A stretch of DNA of 64,000 nt, from assembly GCA_026120185.1 (NCBI GenBank), contig JANUWF010001659.1, positions 4,340,001-4,404,000 on the forward strand, read 5' to 3'. Positions within the stretch are counted from its first letter, which is position 1; every line of letters begins with the position of its first letter. Positions 11,655-22,532 of this stretch are shown piece after piece. Below the pieces are notes generated by a model. That model was not told the origin of the DNA, ran no database searches, and worked only from the letters and a program-made list of their open reading frames with translations. Both the position numbers and the translations under genes were made by a program. Source of the stretch: Voacanga thouarsii (Eukaryota; Streptophyta; Magnoliopsida; Gentianales; Apocynaceae).

Positions 11655-12257
11655 CTACCGGTGCCTTTCGGTACGGGATCCGCGATACTGGTTCCGCTCC
11701 CGAACTAAGTCGATGGTGAATTCCACCTCTCGGCTAGGAGGTAAAGAATTAAGTTCCGCTGGGAACACATCGGGAAAATCCTTCACTACTTCGGTGTCCT
11801 CCAGAGTGCACTGGTCCTTCGACTTGTTTATCATGTAAGCCAGGTACCCTTGACATCCTTGCTTCAGCAATTTCTGGGCCTTAGCCCCCGCGATCAAATA
11901 CTTTAGTTCTTTCCCCCTCTTGCCATCAAATTCTAACACATCACAACCCGGTCTAACGAACTGGACCGACTTATTCTTACAATCTACTCTAGCCCTATGC
12001 TTGGCTAACCAATCCATCCCCAATATCAAATCATAATCTTCAATGTCCAATACTATCAGGTCTACCTCCAGACTTTCTCTCCCCATATCAATTTTACAAT
12101 CTTTCACATACCGATCTGCTTGCACCATTTTCCCCAAAGGTGTGCTTACCACTAAAGTAAAAAGTAGCTCTACTCCATCCCAACCCAAATGACATGCACA
12201 AATCTTATTTAAATAGGAATGAGTAGAGCTAGGATCTATCAATGCATTAACGGAGCA
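11655..12257 (-). pseudogene. Gypsy-1 retroviral-type aspartic protease
   Basis: The catalytic motif reads ALIDPSSTHSYLNK; related plant chromoviruses have LIDPGSTHSY, so the aspartate is kept but the glycine is a serine. Downstream is the conserved LIVLDIEDYDLILGMDWLAKH block, followed by the linker to RT ([20 protein letters not shown]). A stop lies just before the catalytic motif and a frameshift near 11660 separates it from RT. Confidence 0.9.
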
Positions 12258-13447
12258 TCATTGGATAGTAAACGTACCTTCCACTACTGCAGCATCGGTC
12301 CTAACCTCCTCTCTGTTGAGAGCGAATACCTTGGCCTTCACTTGCGGCTTCGGTGCTCCACTCCCGAATGCTCCCACGGTGTTGGCTCTGTTGGGTCCCG
12401 GGTTCTGTGCCGGGTTTTCTTGCCCGACTTGGTGTAACTTAGGGCAGGCGTTCCGCAGGTGGTTCGGGTAGCCGCAGTGATAACATTTCCTTTCACTACC
12501 CTTGGACCAACAGTTCTTCCCAGTGTGGCCCTTTTTTCCACACTGCCGGCATGTTGGAAGGTTTTTAGCAAGACACACTGGTGCTGTCCGGGCTTACTTT
12601 CCCCGGTTCTGCCACTACTGGTTGGCGGGGCGCTTATTAGATTGTTGCCCTTGGAAATGTCCTTGCGGCTGCCTTAGTGGTTGGAAAGGCCTCATCGCCA
12701 TCCTACTGTGGTCCTTGTTTTCAGTTCGGGTAGCCGCGTCCACTACCCCCGAATAGGTCGTTGGCGGAGAAGGTGTCAACGCCCTCCTCAATTCTGGCCT
12801 TAGTCCCTTGACGAACTGTCTCGTCCTATTCTGCTTAGTATCCACTAATCTCTAGCAGTACTTCGACAGTTGGGTGAACAGTGCTGCATACTGAGCCATT
12901 GACATGCTCCCCTACTTTAAATTCTGAAATTCATCCTCTCGCTTTTCCATGATCCACTGAGGGATGTACTCAGCTCTGAAGACCTCAACAAAGTTGGACC
13001 ACGTCCATTCCTGCTCGCCCATTTCCCAGTCGTCTTGAACTCGCTACCACCATGCCCGAGATGGTCCTCTCAACTAGAAAGCTGCAAACTTAACCATTCG
13101 CTCCTCGGTGTACTGGAGCATTGCGAATATGTCCTCCATCTGCTCGATCCACTGTTCTGCCTTCTGAGCTTGTTCTGCTTCGCCCAGGAAGACGGGCGGT
13201 TGAAACTTCAGAAACCGCTCTAATGCCTCATCTTCCCCCATAGTCAGAGTCTGTAGAATTTCGGCCATCTTGCTAAATACCTGGACCATTGACACATCAA
13301 TCGGAATTTCAGACCTCACTCATATATCCGGACCACTCCCATCACCCCAGTTGGGTGATTGCATCTGAGCTGTCTTGACTTTCGGTGCCACATGGTCGGC
13401 TTCCGGAACCCTTCTGCCGATGAAGCTGCACGGTGCTTGGGTGCCAT
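12258..13447 (-). pseudogene. Gypsy-1 gag (capsid and nucleocapsid)
   Basis: A likely start gives MAPKHRAAS, but this frame closes after about 43 codons and the homologous reading continues one frame over, so a frameshift is present near 13380. The capsid part has ALERFLKFQPPVFLG, AEQWIEQMEDIFAML and EYIPQWIMEKREDEFQNL, typical of the Retrotrans_gag domain. Two zinc knuckles follow, CRQCGKKGHTGKNC and CYHCGYPNHLRNAC, both with complete CCHC ligands. Several stops interrupt the capsid. The role of the family is to form the virus-like particle and bind the RNA genome. Confidence 0.9.
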
Positions 13448-13630
13448 TCTAAACCACACCCCAAATGATAAGTGTATGCATTCAAGGGTTAAATAAATTT
13501 AGTTGAGCATGCATTCATAGTCAGATATAAATAAAAAGAAATCAAATGTAAATTTTGTCTAAAGAGTTACCAATAAATTATCCTTCAAAGATTGATTTGC
13601 ATAAATTCAAAATTTTGACAGAAAACAGAA

Positions 13631-14113
13631 TTAAAAATCCTTGACATAAAAGTGCTCGAAAAATAATAAATAAATAAACATCTGAATCAAAATAACTCCT
13701 AGTCCTTTAGTCTTCATCAGAATCCTCATCATTAGCCTCATACAACCAACCCCTAGAATCTTAGAAAAATCTACCCCAACCCCACTGGCAAACCCCTCCA
13801 TCGGCTCCTTCCCAGGGTGCCTAGAACACTCCCCGGGCTCAACTCGGCTGAAAGGAGGAATGAAAGAAGGCCTAGGTAGGGACTCATAGTCTATCTCTCC
13901 CGAGTCATCACTATCTGTTGCTAAGTCCACTACGGGACAAAGAGGGTGGGGTACATGCTCCACTGCTATCACCTCATCTTCACTATCAAAACTTATGTCT
14001 ATCACCAGAATTGGGGGTGACTCAAGGATCTGGACCTCATCATCACTGCTATCCTCCATAGGATAACTGGCTGAGGGGTAGGCTAAGGAACTGGAAGGTC
14101 TTTCGGGTGCCAT
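13631..14113 (-). CDS. Acidic ORF upstream of gypsy-1 gag
   Basis: This is an open frame of 160 codons between the primer site and gag. Its first 110 residues are strikingly acidic and serine/proline-rich (SSDDEVQILESPP, DISFDSEDEVIAVEH, DLATDSDDSGEIDYESLP). The last 40 residues look like a frameshifted hydrophobic tail. I do not recognise the protein. It may be the original N-terminal extension of gag or a separate small protein. Gypsy-2 has an acidic stretch in the same position, which argues that this is a real feature of these chromoviruses. The distance from the LTR end to its ATG is about 140 bp, a normal leader. Confidence 0.5.
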   Translation of the reverse strand: MAPERPSSSLAYPSASYPMEDSSDDEVQILESPPILVIDISFDSEDEVIAVEHVPHPLCPVVDLATDSDDSGEIDYESLPRPSFIPPFSRVEPGECSRHPGKEPMEGFASGVGVDFSKILGVGCMRLMMRILMKTKGLGVILIQMFIYLLFFEHFYVKDF

Positions 14114-14236
14114 TGCTGCCCCTTCCTCGCGGTTCTAAACATTCTAACCATCCTACAACATAAACAAGATAAGTTAGATAAAGATTTAATCTTAAATAAA
14201 TAGAACATTTATCATCAATATTTGCCTATAACCTAG

Positions 14237-14248
14237 GCTCTGCTATCA
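14237..14248 (-). promoter_or_regulatory. Primer-binding site of gypsy-1 (tRNA-Met type)
   Basis: The minus strand reads TGATAGCAGAGC two bases after the LTR end. The consensus complementary to the initiator tRNA-Met is TGGTATCAGAGC, so there are two mismatches, consistent with decay after insertion. Confidence 0.85.
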
Positions 14249-14306
14249 CTAGTAACACCCCACTACCGAGGCCCAACAGGGCCGTGGATGTCGCCCTGTC
14301 CAAATG

Positions 14307-14322
14307 AAAAGGGGTCTTTATA
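14307..14322 (-). promoter_or_regulatory. TATA-like motif in gypsy-1 5' LTR
   Basis: The minus strand reads TTATAAAGACCCCTTT, about 70 bp before the LTR end. In the 5' LTR this would be the promoter used for the genomic transcript of gypsy-1. Confidence 0.5.
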
Positions 14323-17300
14323 ACTAGGACACATAATCAACATAATGGAATAAAAAAAATAATTTAAACTTAAATCTTATTACATCCCAAGAATTCAAAA
14401 ACAAATCCAGAATAAAATTATTCACTCTCAGCTCCCGAAGTATTGCACAAAAATAAATAATAACATTTCTTCCAAGGTAGGTAATAACTAGCTACTCATC
14501 CCCACAGCAGGATTGACCTAAAATCATGGTAAAACGGGTGATGAGATAAAAATCTAAGTAAGTCCATATGTGCTTTAAGTGTCCAGTGAAAACAGTTCGT
14601 GAATGTAAAGTATAAAATCTTCATAAGAGAAATACTAGCAAGCAATAAACAATACTCAAAATCAAGAGTGGTGTTTCAGCTTTTCCAACCATATAAATAC
14701 AATAAAATCAAACACTCAAAAGTGGTCATGGGTTACCACACGTTGGGCCCCATAACCAGTCAGAATGCCACACTTTGTGTAAACTAACAAATTGTAGGTG
14801 ATCGGCCTACCGGGCAAGATACTCCTCCTTCTCTAAACCTAAACAACAACTGGTTGTCCATTCCGGTAACACACAGTCACTTGACTGAAAAACAGCTAGC
14901 TCAGACCAGCATGACCTACTGGACTGACATCCTATCCGGGAAGGACTTACCCCTCAAAGGTGGCCACCTACTGAGAGACTCACCCTAACCCTTCAAAGAC
15001 TAGTCCTAGCAGTCCACCCTTATTGAGATAAAATAAAATAAAATAAAGATCTTCAACAGCTGACCTAACCCCGCCTGGGGTAAATACAAGCCATAATTAA
15101 TCTCAAGCTAAAATCCACTTTCACAAATAAAACTAGCTCAACTCACTATAACAATGATCCTAGTGTCCCAAGCTTTAATGCCAGATAATAAATAAAAAGG
15201 GTTTATAAGTTAAGTCTAGTTTGATATTAAAGTGATTAGGGTTTGGGGAAATAGGTACTATTAAGTTGAAGGTTTAAATCTTGCTAAGAATAAATTAGAA
15301 TTTATTTGATGAAGAGTCCTAGATGGTATTAGGCAAAATAATAATTTATTAATAATTAATTGTTTGAAAATAATTGATAACTAAAATTAGTTGAAAATAA
15401 ATTTTAATGGGTCTTGATTGGAAGATAATAAATAAATTTTAACAGGTTTTGATTAAAAGATAATAAATTTTAATGGTATTTATGAATATAAGACTTACAA
15501 AATTAATATTTTACTTATTATGATTATTTATATAAAAGGCTTTATTTGATATTATTATTATATATAATATCTATATATATTATTTCTTGAAATAAAAGCT
15601 ATCATTTATTTGACTAAAATATCCTTATTATATATAATAATCTAAGTCTACCTTCCTAGGATTTTTGAATTTACTAGCAAAAAATTATAATATTAAATAT
15701 TTTATTAATGAAATAAAATTAGCTTAGGGACAACTAGATCATGATCATATTTCTATTGCTAACCACAATCATGAACATATACTCAACTTCAATTCATCAA
15801 ATCATCCAAATCATGAATAAAGGCATAGATCAAAATTTACCAAGACATGATCCAACCTCTACTAGCATAAACATAATCGTGGCTTGAACAATCATACAAG
15901 AATATAAATCCTATTCACCATTGGTGACATAATCTCTAACATGCTAGATCACACAACCCATTCACGACATGGAGACTGCATTAAACCTTAAAAACATCAT
16001 ACAATCAACCAAGACAATCAACTCATGCATCAATCCCATCTCTATCATATACACACATTTATTCATGCTTCAATCTTAACTCATCACAACAATACATGCT
16101 CAACCCTCAAACATAATCTATCTCCTTTCAGTATCGCCCTAGAGACATGAATCTAGAATTTAAAAAGAGAGTCGAAGGGGCTTACTTGATTGATGAGAAC
16201 CTTGGAGGAGTTTCGAATGGATCTTAACTCCTAGGAGACTAGATTTGTGCAAGATAGATGAAGAAAGCAAGGCCATTGTTGAAGAAATCATTCGGCCAAG
16301 AGAGAGGGGTATTCGGCCAAGAGAGAGAGAGAGAAAGAGAAAAGAAAAGAAGACAGTCCATTAGCGTGCTTATACACATATATATTCATTAGAGATTGAG
16401 GATTAGTGGAGATGAAGTTGATTGAACAAGCTTACCTTGAAGGTGTTCTTGAGCCTTCACAAAAATACTGGTTTTTGATCCAAGAGAGAGAGTTGAATTT
16501 TGGAGTTTGATGTTAAAAGTGGTATGGATGGATTCACGGTAGTGAGTAGATGAAATCTGGATTTTTTTTTTTTTTTGAAGAATATTGAAGTGGTTTGGAG
16601 TGGTATTAGGCGTATGGAACTAGTAGGTGTTCTTGGTGTTCTATGTGTGCTTGAAGGTTGAAGAGAATGGAGAGATTTTGATTGAGGCTGCTGAAGTTCT
16701 ATGGGATTATAGTGGCCGAATTGTTTGAGTGGTTTTAGTAGATGATTTTTCTGGTTTGAAAGGAAAAGGAAAGGTTGGTTGTTAAAATCCTAAAAGAATA
16801 TTTTTGGGAATCAAATTTGGAAACAAAATATGGCAAGAAGATCTTTGAACAATGGAGAGCTTTTTGGAAGCTGTAATGGCCGACTGTTGCTCAGTGTTTT
16901 TGCCAAATGAAAGCTGGTTAAAGAAGCTTAATGGTGGCCAAAAAGAGGGGGTATAATGGTGAAGGAAGGTCTAGTTGTTTAAGGGATATTTTATGGAAGT
17001 TTACTAAATTAGGATTGCTGGAATTTTGGTCTTCAATCAAGGCTTGATTGGAGTAATTGTTGGAGATATTTTAGGGGCAGCCATGACTGGTTTTTCGAGC
17101 AGAAGGTTGGGGAAGACAATGGAGTTCAGTTCATGGCTGTTCAAGAGAGGTTTGGACAGAAAGATGAGGGAGTTTCGGTCAGGGCTAGAAAAGGAAACAA
17201 AGCTGGAAATTTTTGTATAGAATTTCGCAAGCTGCTGGAATTTTTTGGGTAGCTTTTGCTGCCATTTTCTAGTCAGTTTGCAGATGATTTGATGGGGGCA

Positions 17301-17999
17301 TTTAGAGGTCTTTCAAGGCTGGTTTCCAGGCTTCTTCATGGAGGGAAAACGTGGCTAATGTGCTGGGAGAAAACTGGAAGAAAACTGCTTGGTTTAAGCT
17401 CACCTATGTTGTTATTTTGCCCAGAAAATTTTCTGGTTTTGCACAGCATTTGTGCAGTCCGAATTTGGCCAGAAAATTTTAGATTTCAAGCTGATCAAGA
17501 GGGCCATTTTCTGGCAGAATTTGGGAGGGAATGATGGCTGAAAATTTCGACACTTTGAATGCACAAGAAGCTGGAAAAATTCCAGATTACTTCATGAAGG
17601 AAAATGAACATAGCTAGAGTGAAGTTTTGAAGGTTCACTATGAAGATTAATTCTCTTGGGAACCTTCCCCAACTCCTACACAATTTCGGTCTATAAGATG
17701 TCTTACACTTAGACATTTTGAACCTTCAAAGGCACAGCACATTGCTTGAATTTTTTTTTTTTTTCTGTAATGAAATTGGCTTGAATAAATTGAACAACTT
17801 AAGAAATTAAGAAGTAAGGAAAACTAAGGATCAAGAGGGGTATGAATTCCCTTAGAAATTTTTGTAGGGTACAAGAGTTGGATTAGGGTACTCCTATCAT
17901 GTCTCCCCTAGGACATCACATTTACCCTTCTCTAGAGCACTCAAGGTCGAAAATACAACCTTCCCAAACAAAAGTAAAATTTAATCATGCTAAAACTCC

Positions 18000-18067
18000 A
18001 ATAATGGAATTTGAACCCAAGACCTCAAGAATTAATTCCAAAGCTCTAACCACTAAACCACAACAAC
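18000..18067 (-). repeat. tRNA-derived (SINE-like) segment in gypsy-1 5' LTR
   Basis: Box A-like TGGTTTAGTGG (18050-18060) and box B-like GGTTCAAATTCC (18006-18017) are both unchanged from the other LTR copy. The segment lies about 250 bp inside the 5' end of the LTR, in the sense direction of the element. Confidence 0.5.
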
Positions 18068-18314
18068 TCTTGTTCTTAATTTCTCTCTAAAATATTTTTC
18101 CTATTTAATCCTCAAGCTATCTCCCTATTTTCACCTCAAGCAAAAATTACCATTTTGCCCTTCTTACTCAATAAACATAGTTAAGCTCTCGAGACTATAA
18201 AACACCAATCCAAAGCACATAAAATCATATAAAAATATATTTAAACATGCAACAAAAATATGATATGCAACCCAACCCCCTTACTCTAAGGTTGGTTTCG
18301 ACTGGGGTTTCACA

Positions 18315-18835
18315 AAAAGGGTTTTTAAATTCACACAACAGAAGAGTTTAGGCTAAGCCAAACCTATTGTATTCATAGCTTCCAAGTGTTTTAAAATATC
18401 AAAACCCCATTATTTTGGTTATCATTGGTGAAGTTGTGTGTTTTGTAAACAACACAGAGGATACACACGAAAGAAAGAAAAAAACCCCATTAGCTTGTTC
18501 TCCTTCTTTTTTCTCTTGATCTTCTTTTCCTGTTATTTTCATGATTTTACTAATCAATAGCAAAGGATCAGGAATCCTTTGAGACAGCGAATTTTCTCAA
18601 GAGCATTAGGCAGTGGAATATTCTGAGTTCTCAAAAGCTTTGGCATTCATGCAGGTGAGGTGAAGGAGGTATATCGCAAGATTTCAACTGGAGTCATCAA
18701 CAATCTCAAAATTATCATCACGTAGAGAAGCTTTTCTTGTGATCCAATCGCTTTCTTCATGGCCAAAGAAAACAATGTGGTATAGAGGTATAAATCTTAA
18801 AGTTCTTCCGCTGTGTGTTCTACGATTTATTTATT
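18315..18835 (+). mobile_element. Copia LTR, second part (after gypsy-1)
   Basis: This continues the copia LTR broken by gypsy-1. The end of it is recognisable as the R-U5 part of Angela/SIRE-like LTRs: a 'CAGTGGAATATTC' block, then 'AGGTATAAATCTTAAAG' and 'TTCCGCTGTGTG' near 18810. The exact 3' end is not clear because the sequence runs into T-rich low-complexity DNA and then an Athila-type fragment. Confidence 0.65.
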
Positions 18836-18917
18836 TATTTATTTTTTTATTTTTTATTTTTTTTTGCTTCTATCTTCTATGTATGCATGGTCTCTTTGCT
18901 ATTTTCATAGCTTCATT

Positions 18918-19413
18918 TTTTTTGAAAAAAAAATATTAATAATGACTATAAGGGGGCCAATACGGTGCATGAAGAGAAATCTATTCACTTGAGGATATCA
19001 ATTTCTTAAGTCATAGAAAAAAAAAGAGTGGAGTGTTTTCCTTATTGCTAAAACTTTAGTTGTGTAAATTTGAGTTTATAATGCTAGAATTGGTAAAATG
19101 GCTTGACTTGTATGATTTATATTATATATGTTTTTGCATGAGATGTAGGATAATTTTCTTGTAATAGATATAAGCTTGTTTAACTTAACTTTGATGTACT
19201 TGGAATTGTTTAATTTATAAATATGAGTTTACAAGGTTTTGAAGGTATTAAATGAATGATGAGTTTATGTTTAAGGTTGGAAGAAGGTTATGTCTTCATT
19301 ATGGATGTATTAAGTAAGGAAAAATCTGCTAAATTGTTTTTTCTTATTCTAAATACTTAGTGTTTTAATTCTTGTTTGCTTGAGGACAAGCAATGCTTAA
19401 GTGTGGGGGAATG
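18918..19413 (+). mobile_element. Athila-type 3' internal fragment with polypurine tract
   Basis: This non-coding stretch matches 50220-50714 in the same direction and the 28656-29100 region in reverse, including the shared block around ATGACTATAAGG. It ends in GCTTAAGTGTGGGGGAATG (19396-19413), the polypurine tract typical of Athila/Tat elements, directly before an LTR start. Its left end is cut at the border with T-rich DNA after the copia LTR. Confidence 0.75.
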
Positions 19414-20933
19414 TGATAGGGGCTAAATTCACCATTAATTTTCAATTTATTTGAGGTTGTTTTGTGATACATTTGGTGTAATAACTAGGCATATTCCTTT
19501 AATATTTTACCTTTAGAAAGGTGTTTTGATGTTTTCATGCAGAAATTGAGGAATTTGGAGATTAATTGTGCGATTTTGAACTTGCCCTAGCACCAGCCTA
19601 ATAAAGAAAGTTGGTCATGGCTCAATACTGGAAGAAACAGAGAAAAATAGAACAAATCAGAGTAGAATAGAGTTGAACCAGCGTTGGGATGACCACCTGA
19701 ACCAATGCCAGCTCTTTACTGGAAAAGAACAATCGAGATACAGAGGTTACCTAGCGTTCAGTAGCCATTTGAACCGGCGCTGGTTGTTGTATGGGTTAAG
19801 ACGACGAATTTTAGTATTTTGAGCAAATTTTGTCAAATTCCATAAGGATTATTTTAAGAACTGATTTGGGATTGAATTAAGACTCTTGTACACACTTTTT
19901 AGCATTCTAAACACCTATAAATACAAGAGATTAACAATCACTAAAATAGTTTTCACATATGGGACATGCAAACCCATTGGAAACTCCTAGAGAAACACCC
20001 AGATTTAGGAAGATCAAGGAGATTCTTGGTGAAGGAATGGAGGTTGATAAAAAAGGTTTCAAGGAAGAAGAATAAGGCTTACTTGTCTATGAGTGGTTTC
20101 TTTTTCTCTTCTTTGTAATTTATTAATAATTTAAGTTTTAATTATTTAATTATATTTAGAGGTTGTTTTTAGATTCATGACTTTGTATGGATTTTAGTTA
20201 TTTGATCAAGTAATTGTTATTCTTGGTATTTGATTACTTGTTATCATTGATAAGTTGATGTGTTTTCTTCTAGTTTACTTCAGAAACGATGTTAGAAGTT
20301 CGTTGCATTGATTTCATTGTTAAATCTTAATAGACATAGGAAACAAAGTTAGAACAAAGAACTTAGGTAATCAAAGATTAGTTAATTTCACCTAGAGTAT
20401 AGGATCATTGGCTAATTTCATATTTATGAGGTATGAGTTTAATGCATCTTTAGGTTGCTTTGGTTTGATTAGGAAATCTTCTAAATTAACTAGAAGATAG
20501 TGATTCTATGTATTAGGAAAGAAACAGAGTCTATATTTTATTCCTTCATGGTGCCACGGTGATAATTAATTGTGATAAGTACTAACCAATCATTGTTACG
20601 TTTTCTAGGATTTCTATTTATTTACATGTCTTTACTCTTTTTTCTTACTCCTTGATAATCCTTGTGACTTGTCTTGTGTAAACTTGATCTATTCTCTAGT
20701 ATATTAGGTTAGCATTTTATATATCTCTTCTTATTTTATTTTCTAAACATTAAAGATTTGGGTTAAGTAAGGTGGGAGCCTAGGTTCCTGTGGATTCGAT
20801 ACATACTATTCTCTATACTGTATGATGGGTATACTTGTTCATACATGTGGTTTTAGGTATTAGCATTTTAATTAAAGCTTAATTGATTGTGCATTTTGTT
20901 GATAATATTTCCTACACTAAAAAACACACAACA
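19414..20933 (+). repeat. Athila-type LTR (1.52 kb) with PPT on the left and PBS on the right
   Basis: It starts TGATAGGGGCTAAATTCACC and ends ACACACAACA. It aligns along its length with the interrupted LTR at 50715-53750. It contains several degenerate GCGCCGGC-type motifs around 19590-19790. Unusually, a polypurine tract is on its left and a primer site on its right, so internal sequence flanks it on both sides. This is the middle LTR expected of a tandem LTR-internal-LTR-internal-LTR array. Confidence 0.85.
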
Positions 20934-20957
20934 AGTTTTTTGCGACATTGCCGAGGT
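20934..20957 (+). promoter_or_regulatory. Primer-binding site, Athila/Tat type
   Basis: The sequence TTTTGCGACATTGCCGAGG is a decayed form of the TTGGCGCCGTTGCCGGGG that follows the 5' LTR in Athila/Tat elements. Its position directly after the LTR supports the call. The mutated bases are mostly C-to-T or G-to-A changes. Confidence 0.7.
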
Positions 20958-22527
20958 TGGACACTATCAGAAACACTCGAGTCTAGTTGATTTAGCATTT
21001 GTTGTATTTGTAAAAATATAACTAACTTTTCATTTTTAGATGCATTGTGAATATTTAAGTCTTTTTTTAGTATATGATTCTATTTTTCATTTGTTTAAAT
21101 TTTTTCTATTGTTTATTTTTCTTTTTTATTTGACTTTTATTTTTTTTTTCCCGAAGTGTTAGGTTGACATCATCATGGACAATCATTAGTTCATGCCATT
21201 GGGCATAAAATCAAATGAGCTATAATGATGGTAGATTGGCACAACTACAAGCTTGCGTTGATGTTTTAAGTGAGACATCATTTGAAACATCCATAAATTC
21301 CTTTGTTAACAAGGTCAATGCTTCAATTAAGGGGTATTAAGAATCATCCTGATGAATATGATATTGGAAATTGAAGATCACAAAAAATAGTGTACCTCTT
21401 GATTCATGGAGCCTACTGATGCCATTAATGATGTATTAAGTTTATCATGCCTCAAGAAGTTAGATCTTTCAATAATACACATAAGAAGTCCTTGGAGTAT
21501 GTTTACAAATTCTACCCTTCACCCTATTCACAAGGAGGTAACTTTGTTGTTGTAGTCACACCATTGAAAAGTAAGAATTTCTTAATCCCATCTTTACAAT
21601 CTATACTACAAGGTTCAAAGGGGAGTTTTCATGGTGATAATTCTCTAGAAGGGATAAATGGTGATTTCAATGTTGAAGCATTCTTTAGATGTACTTTGCA
21701 TTCATGTGTTCAAAATTGATTTTTTCATCTAAAGATAACCAAGAGAATGGGATTCATACCTCAACGTTCATTGCACCTAATATTTTCCATGAACCTTGTT
21801 TCCTACAAAAAAATCTTTTTTTTTTCTTTTTACTTTCCTCTTGCTTATCATTTCCATTAAGTGTTAATGTTTTCTACAAAGGCATTATGAGAAAGCATGA
21901 TGAATGGAAAGAGTTAGTATCATTATTTTGGTTTTGTCTTGATATTGGGGTTATTTAGGTCTTTAGGTCATTATCCTATCTAGTCTTTTTTAATTTGGTC
22001 TTTTTAGTCTTTTTGCCCCCCCCCCCCTCCCCCTAAATAAGGAAAGTACTTTCTAATTTAAGTGTGGAGGAGTAAGCCGTGTTTTTATTTATTTTCTTTG
22101 GATTTTTTTTAGTATATTTCTTTAGTGTGGTTTCTTTTATTTAGGTGTGTGTTTATTTATTTTTATTTTTTTAGTATTTTCCTTGTTCTTTTATTTATGT
22201 TTTCTTTTGCAGGTAGGAATAAAGTTTTCTTAGAACCTACTCTATTCTTTCTTCAAAGCTTTAATATTTATTAGAGCTTCGTGCACGTGGGGAATATTGC
22301 TTAATTCTATCCCCCCTTTAATCATTTTTTGTCCCTTTGGAGATGAGTTCTTGTGTTAATTTTTGGCCAATGAGAATATTATCCAGTTTAAGTGTGGGAG
22401 AGTGGTTTTGGTAGGAATCGTCCTAAGTATAAAGGTCATTCTAAAGAAGGGGGAGGGAGGACAAAGAAACAACACACGGCTCTATAAATGAAGCTCCTTT
22501 CAAGAAGCTTCAAGGTGCATTTCAAGA
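20958..22527 (+). other. Internal sequence after the Athila-type PBS, no recognisable gag
   Basis: This region follows the primer site where gag would be expected, but the translations show no Athila gag motifs. The longest frame (21447-21719, 90 codons) resembles nothing I know. There is a run of 12 C at 22016-22027. Two purine-rich AAGTGTGG(A/G)GAG stretches (about 22059 and 22390) resemble Athila polypurine tracts. It may be internal DNA of a non-autonomous element. Confidence 0.35.
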
Positions 22528-22532
22528 TTCCA
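22528..22532. repeat. Target-site duplication TTCCA, left copy
   Basis: TTCCA precedes the TGTAACACC start of the solo LTR, and the identical TTCCA follows its GTTACA end at 26279-26283. This shows that the LTR was once a complete insertion at this spot and lost its internal part by LTR-LTR recombination. Confidence 0.93.

Larger units (their letters stand above)
4818..18314 (-). mobile_element. Gypsy-1: complete but decayed Ty3/gypsy chromovirus (Tekay/Del-like), 13.5 kb
   Basis: The element has two LTRs of about 4.05 kb, a 5-bp target duplication, a primer site (14237-14248), a polypurine tract (8872-8885) and about 5.4 kb of internal DNA. Reading the minus strand, the order is acidic ORF, gag with two zinc knuckles, protease, RT, RNase H, integrase and a chromodomain-like tail. 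Gene order (RT before integrase), the chromodomain and the tRNA-Met primer place it in the chromoviruses; giant LTRs suggest Tekay/Del. It sits inside a copia LTR and is therefore younger than it. Stops and frameshifts in every domain mean it cannot move by itself. Confidence 0.95.
14251..18314 (-). repeat. Gypsy-1 5' LTR (about 4.06 kb)
   Basis: It is the partner of the 4818-8871 LTR and aligns with it from end to end with many single-base differences and small indels. The terminal TG at its inner end has mutated (AGTAAC on the plus strand in place of TGTAAC). The differences between the two LTRs accumulated after insertion and show that the insertion is not recent. Its outer end is followed by AAAAG, the target duplication. 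Confidence 0.93.

Noticed and set aside
21447..21719. 90-codon frame after the Athila-type PBS
   Set aside because: No similarity to Athila gag or any other protein I know, and length is within chance for this region; noted only as part of the internal stretch.
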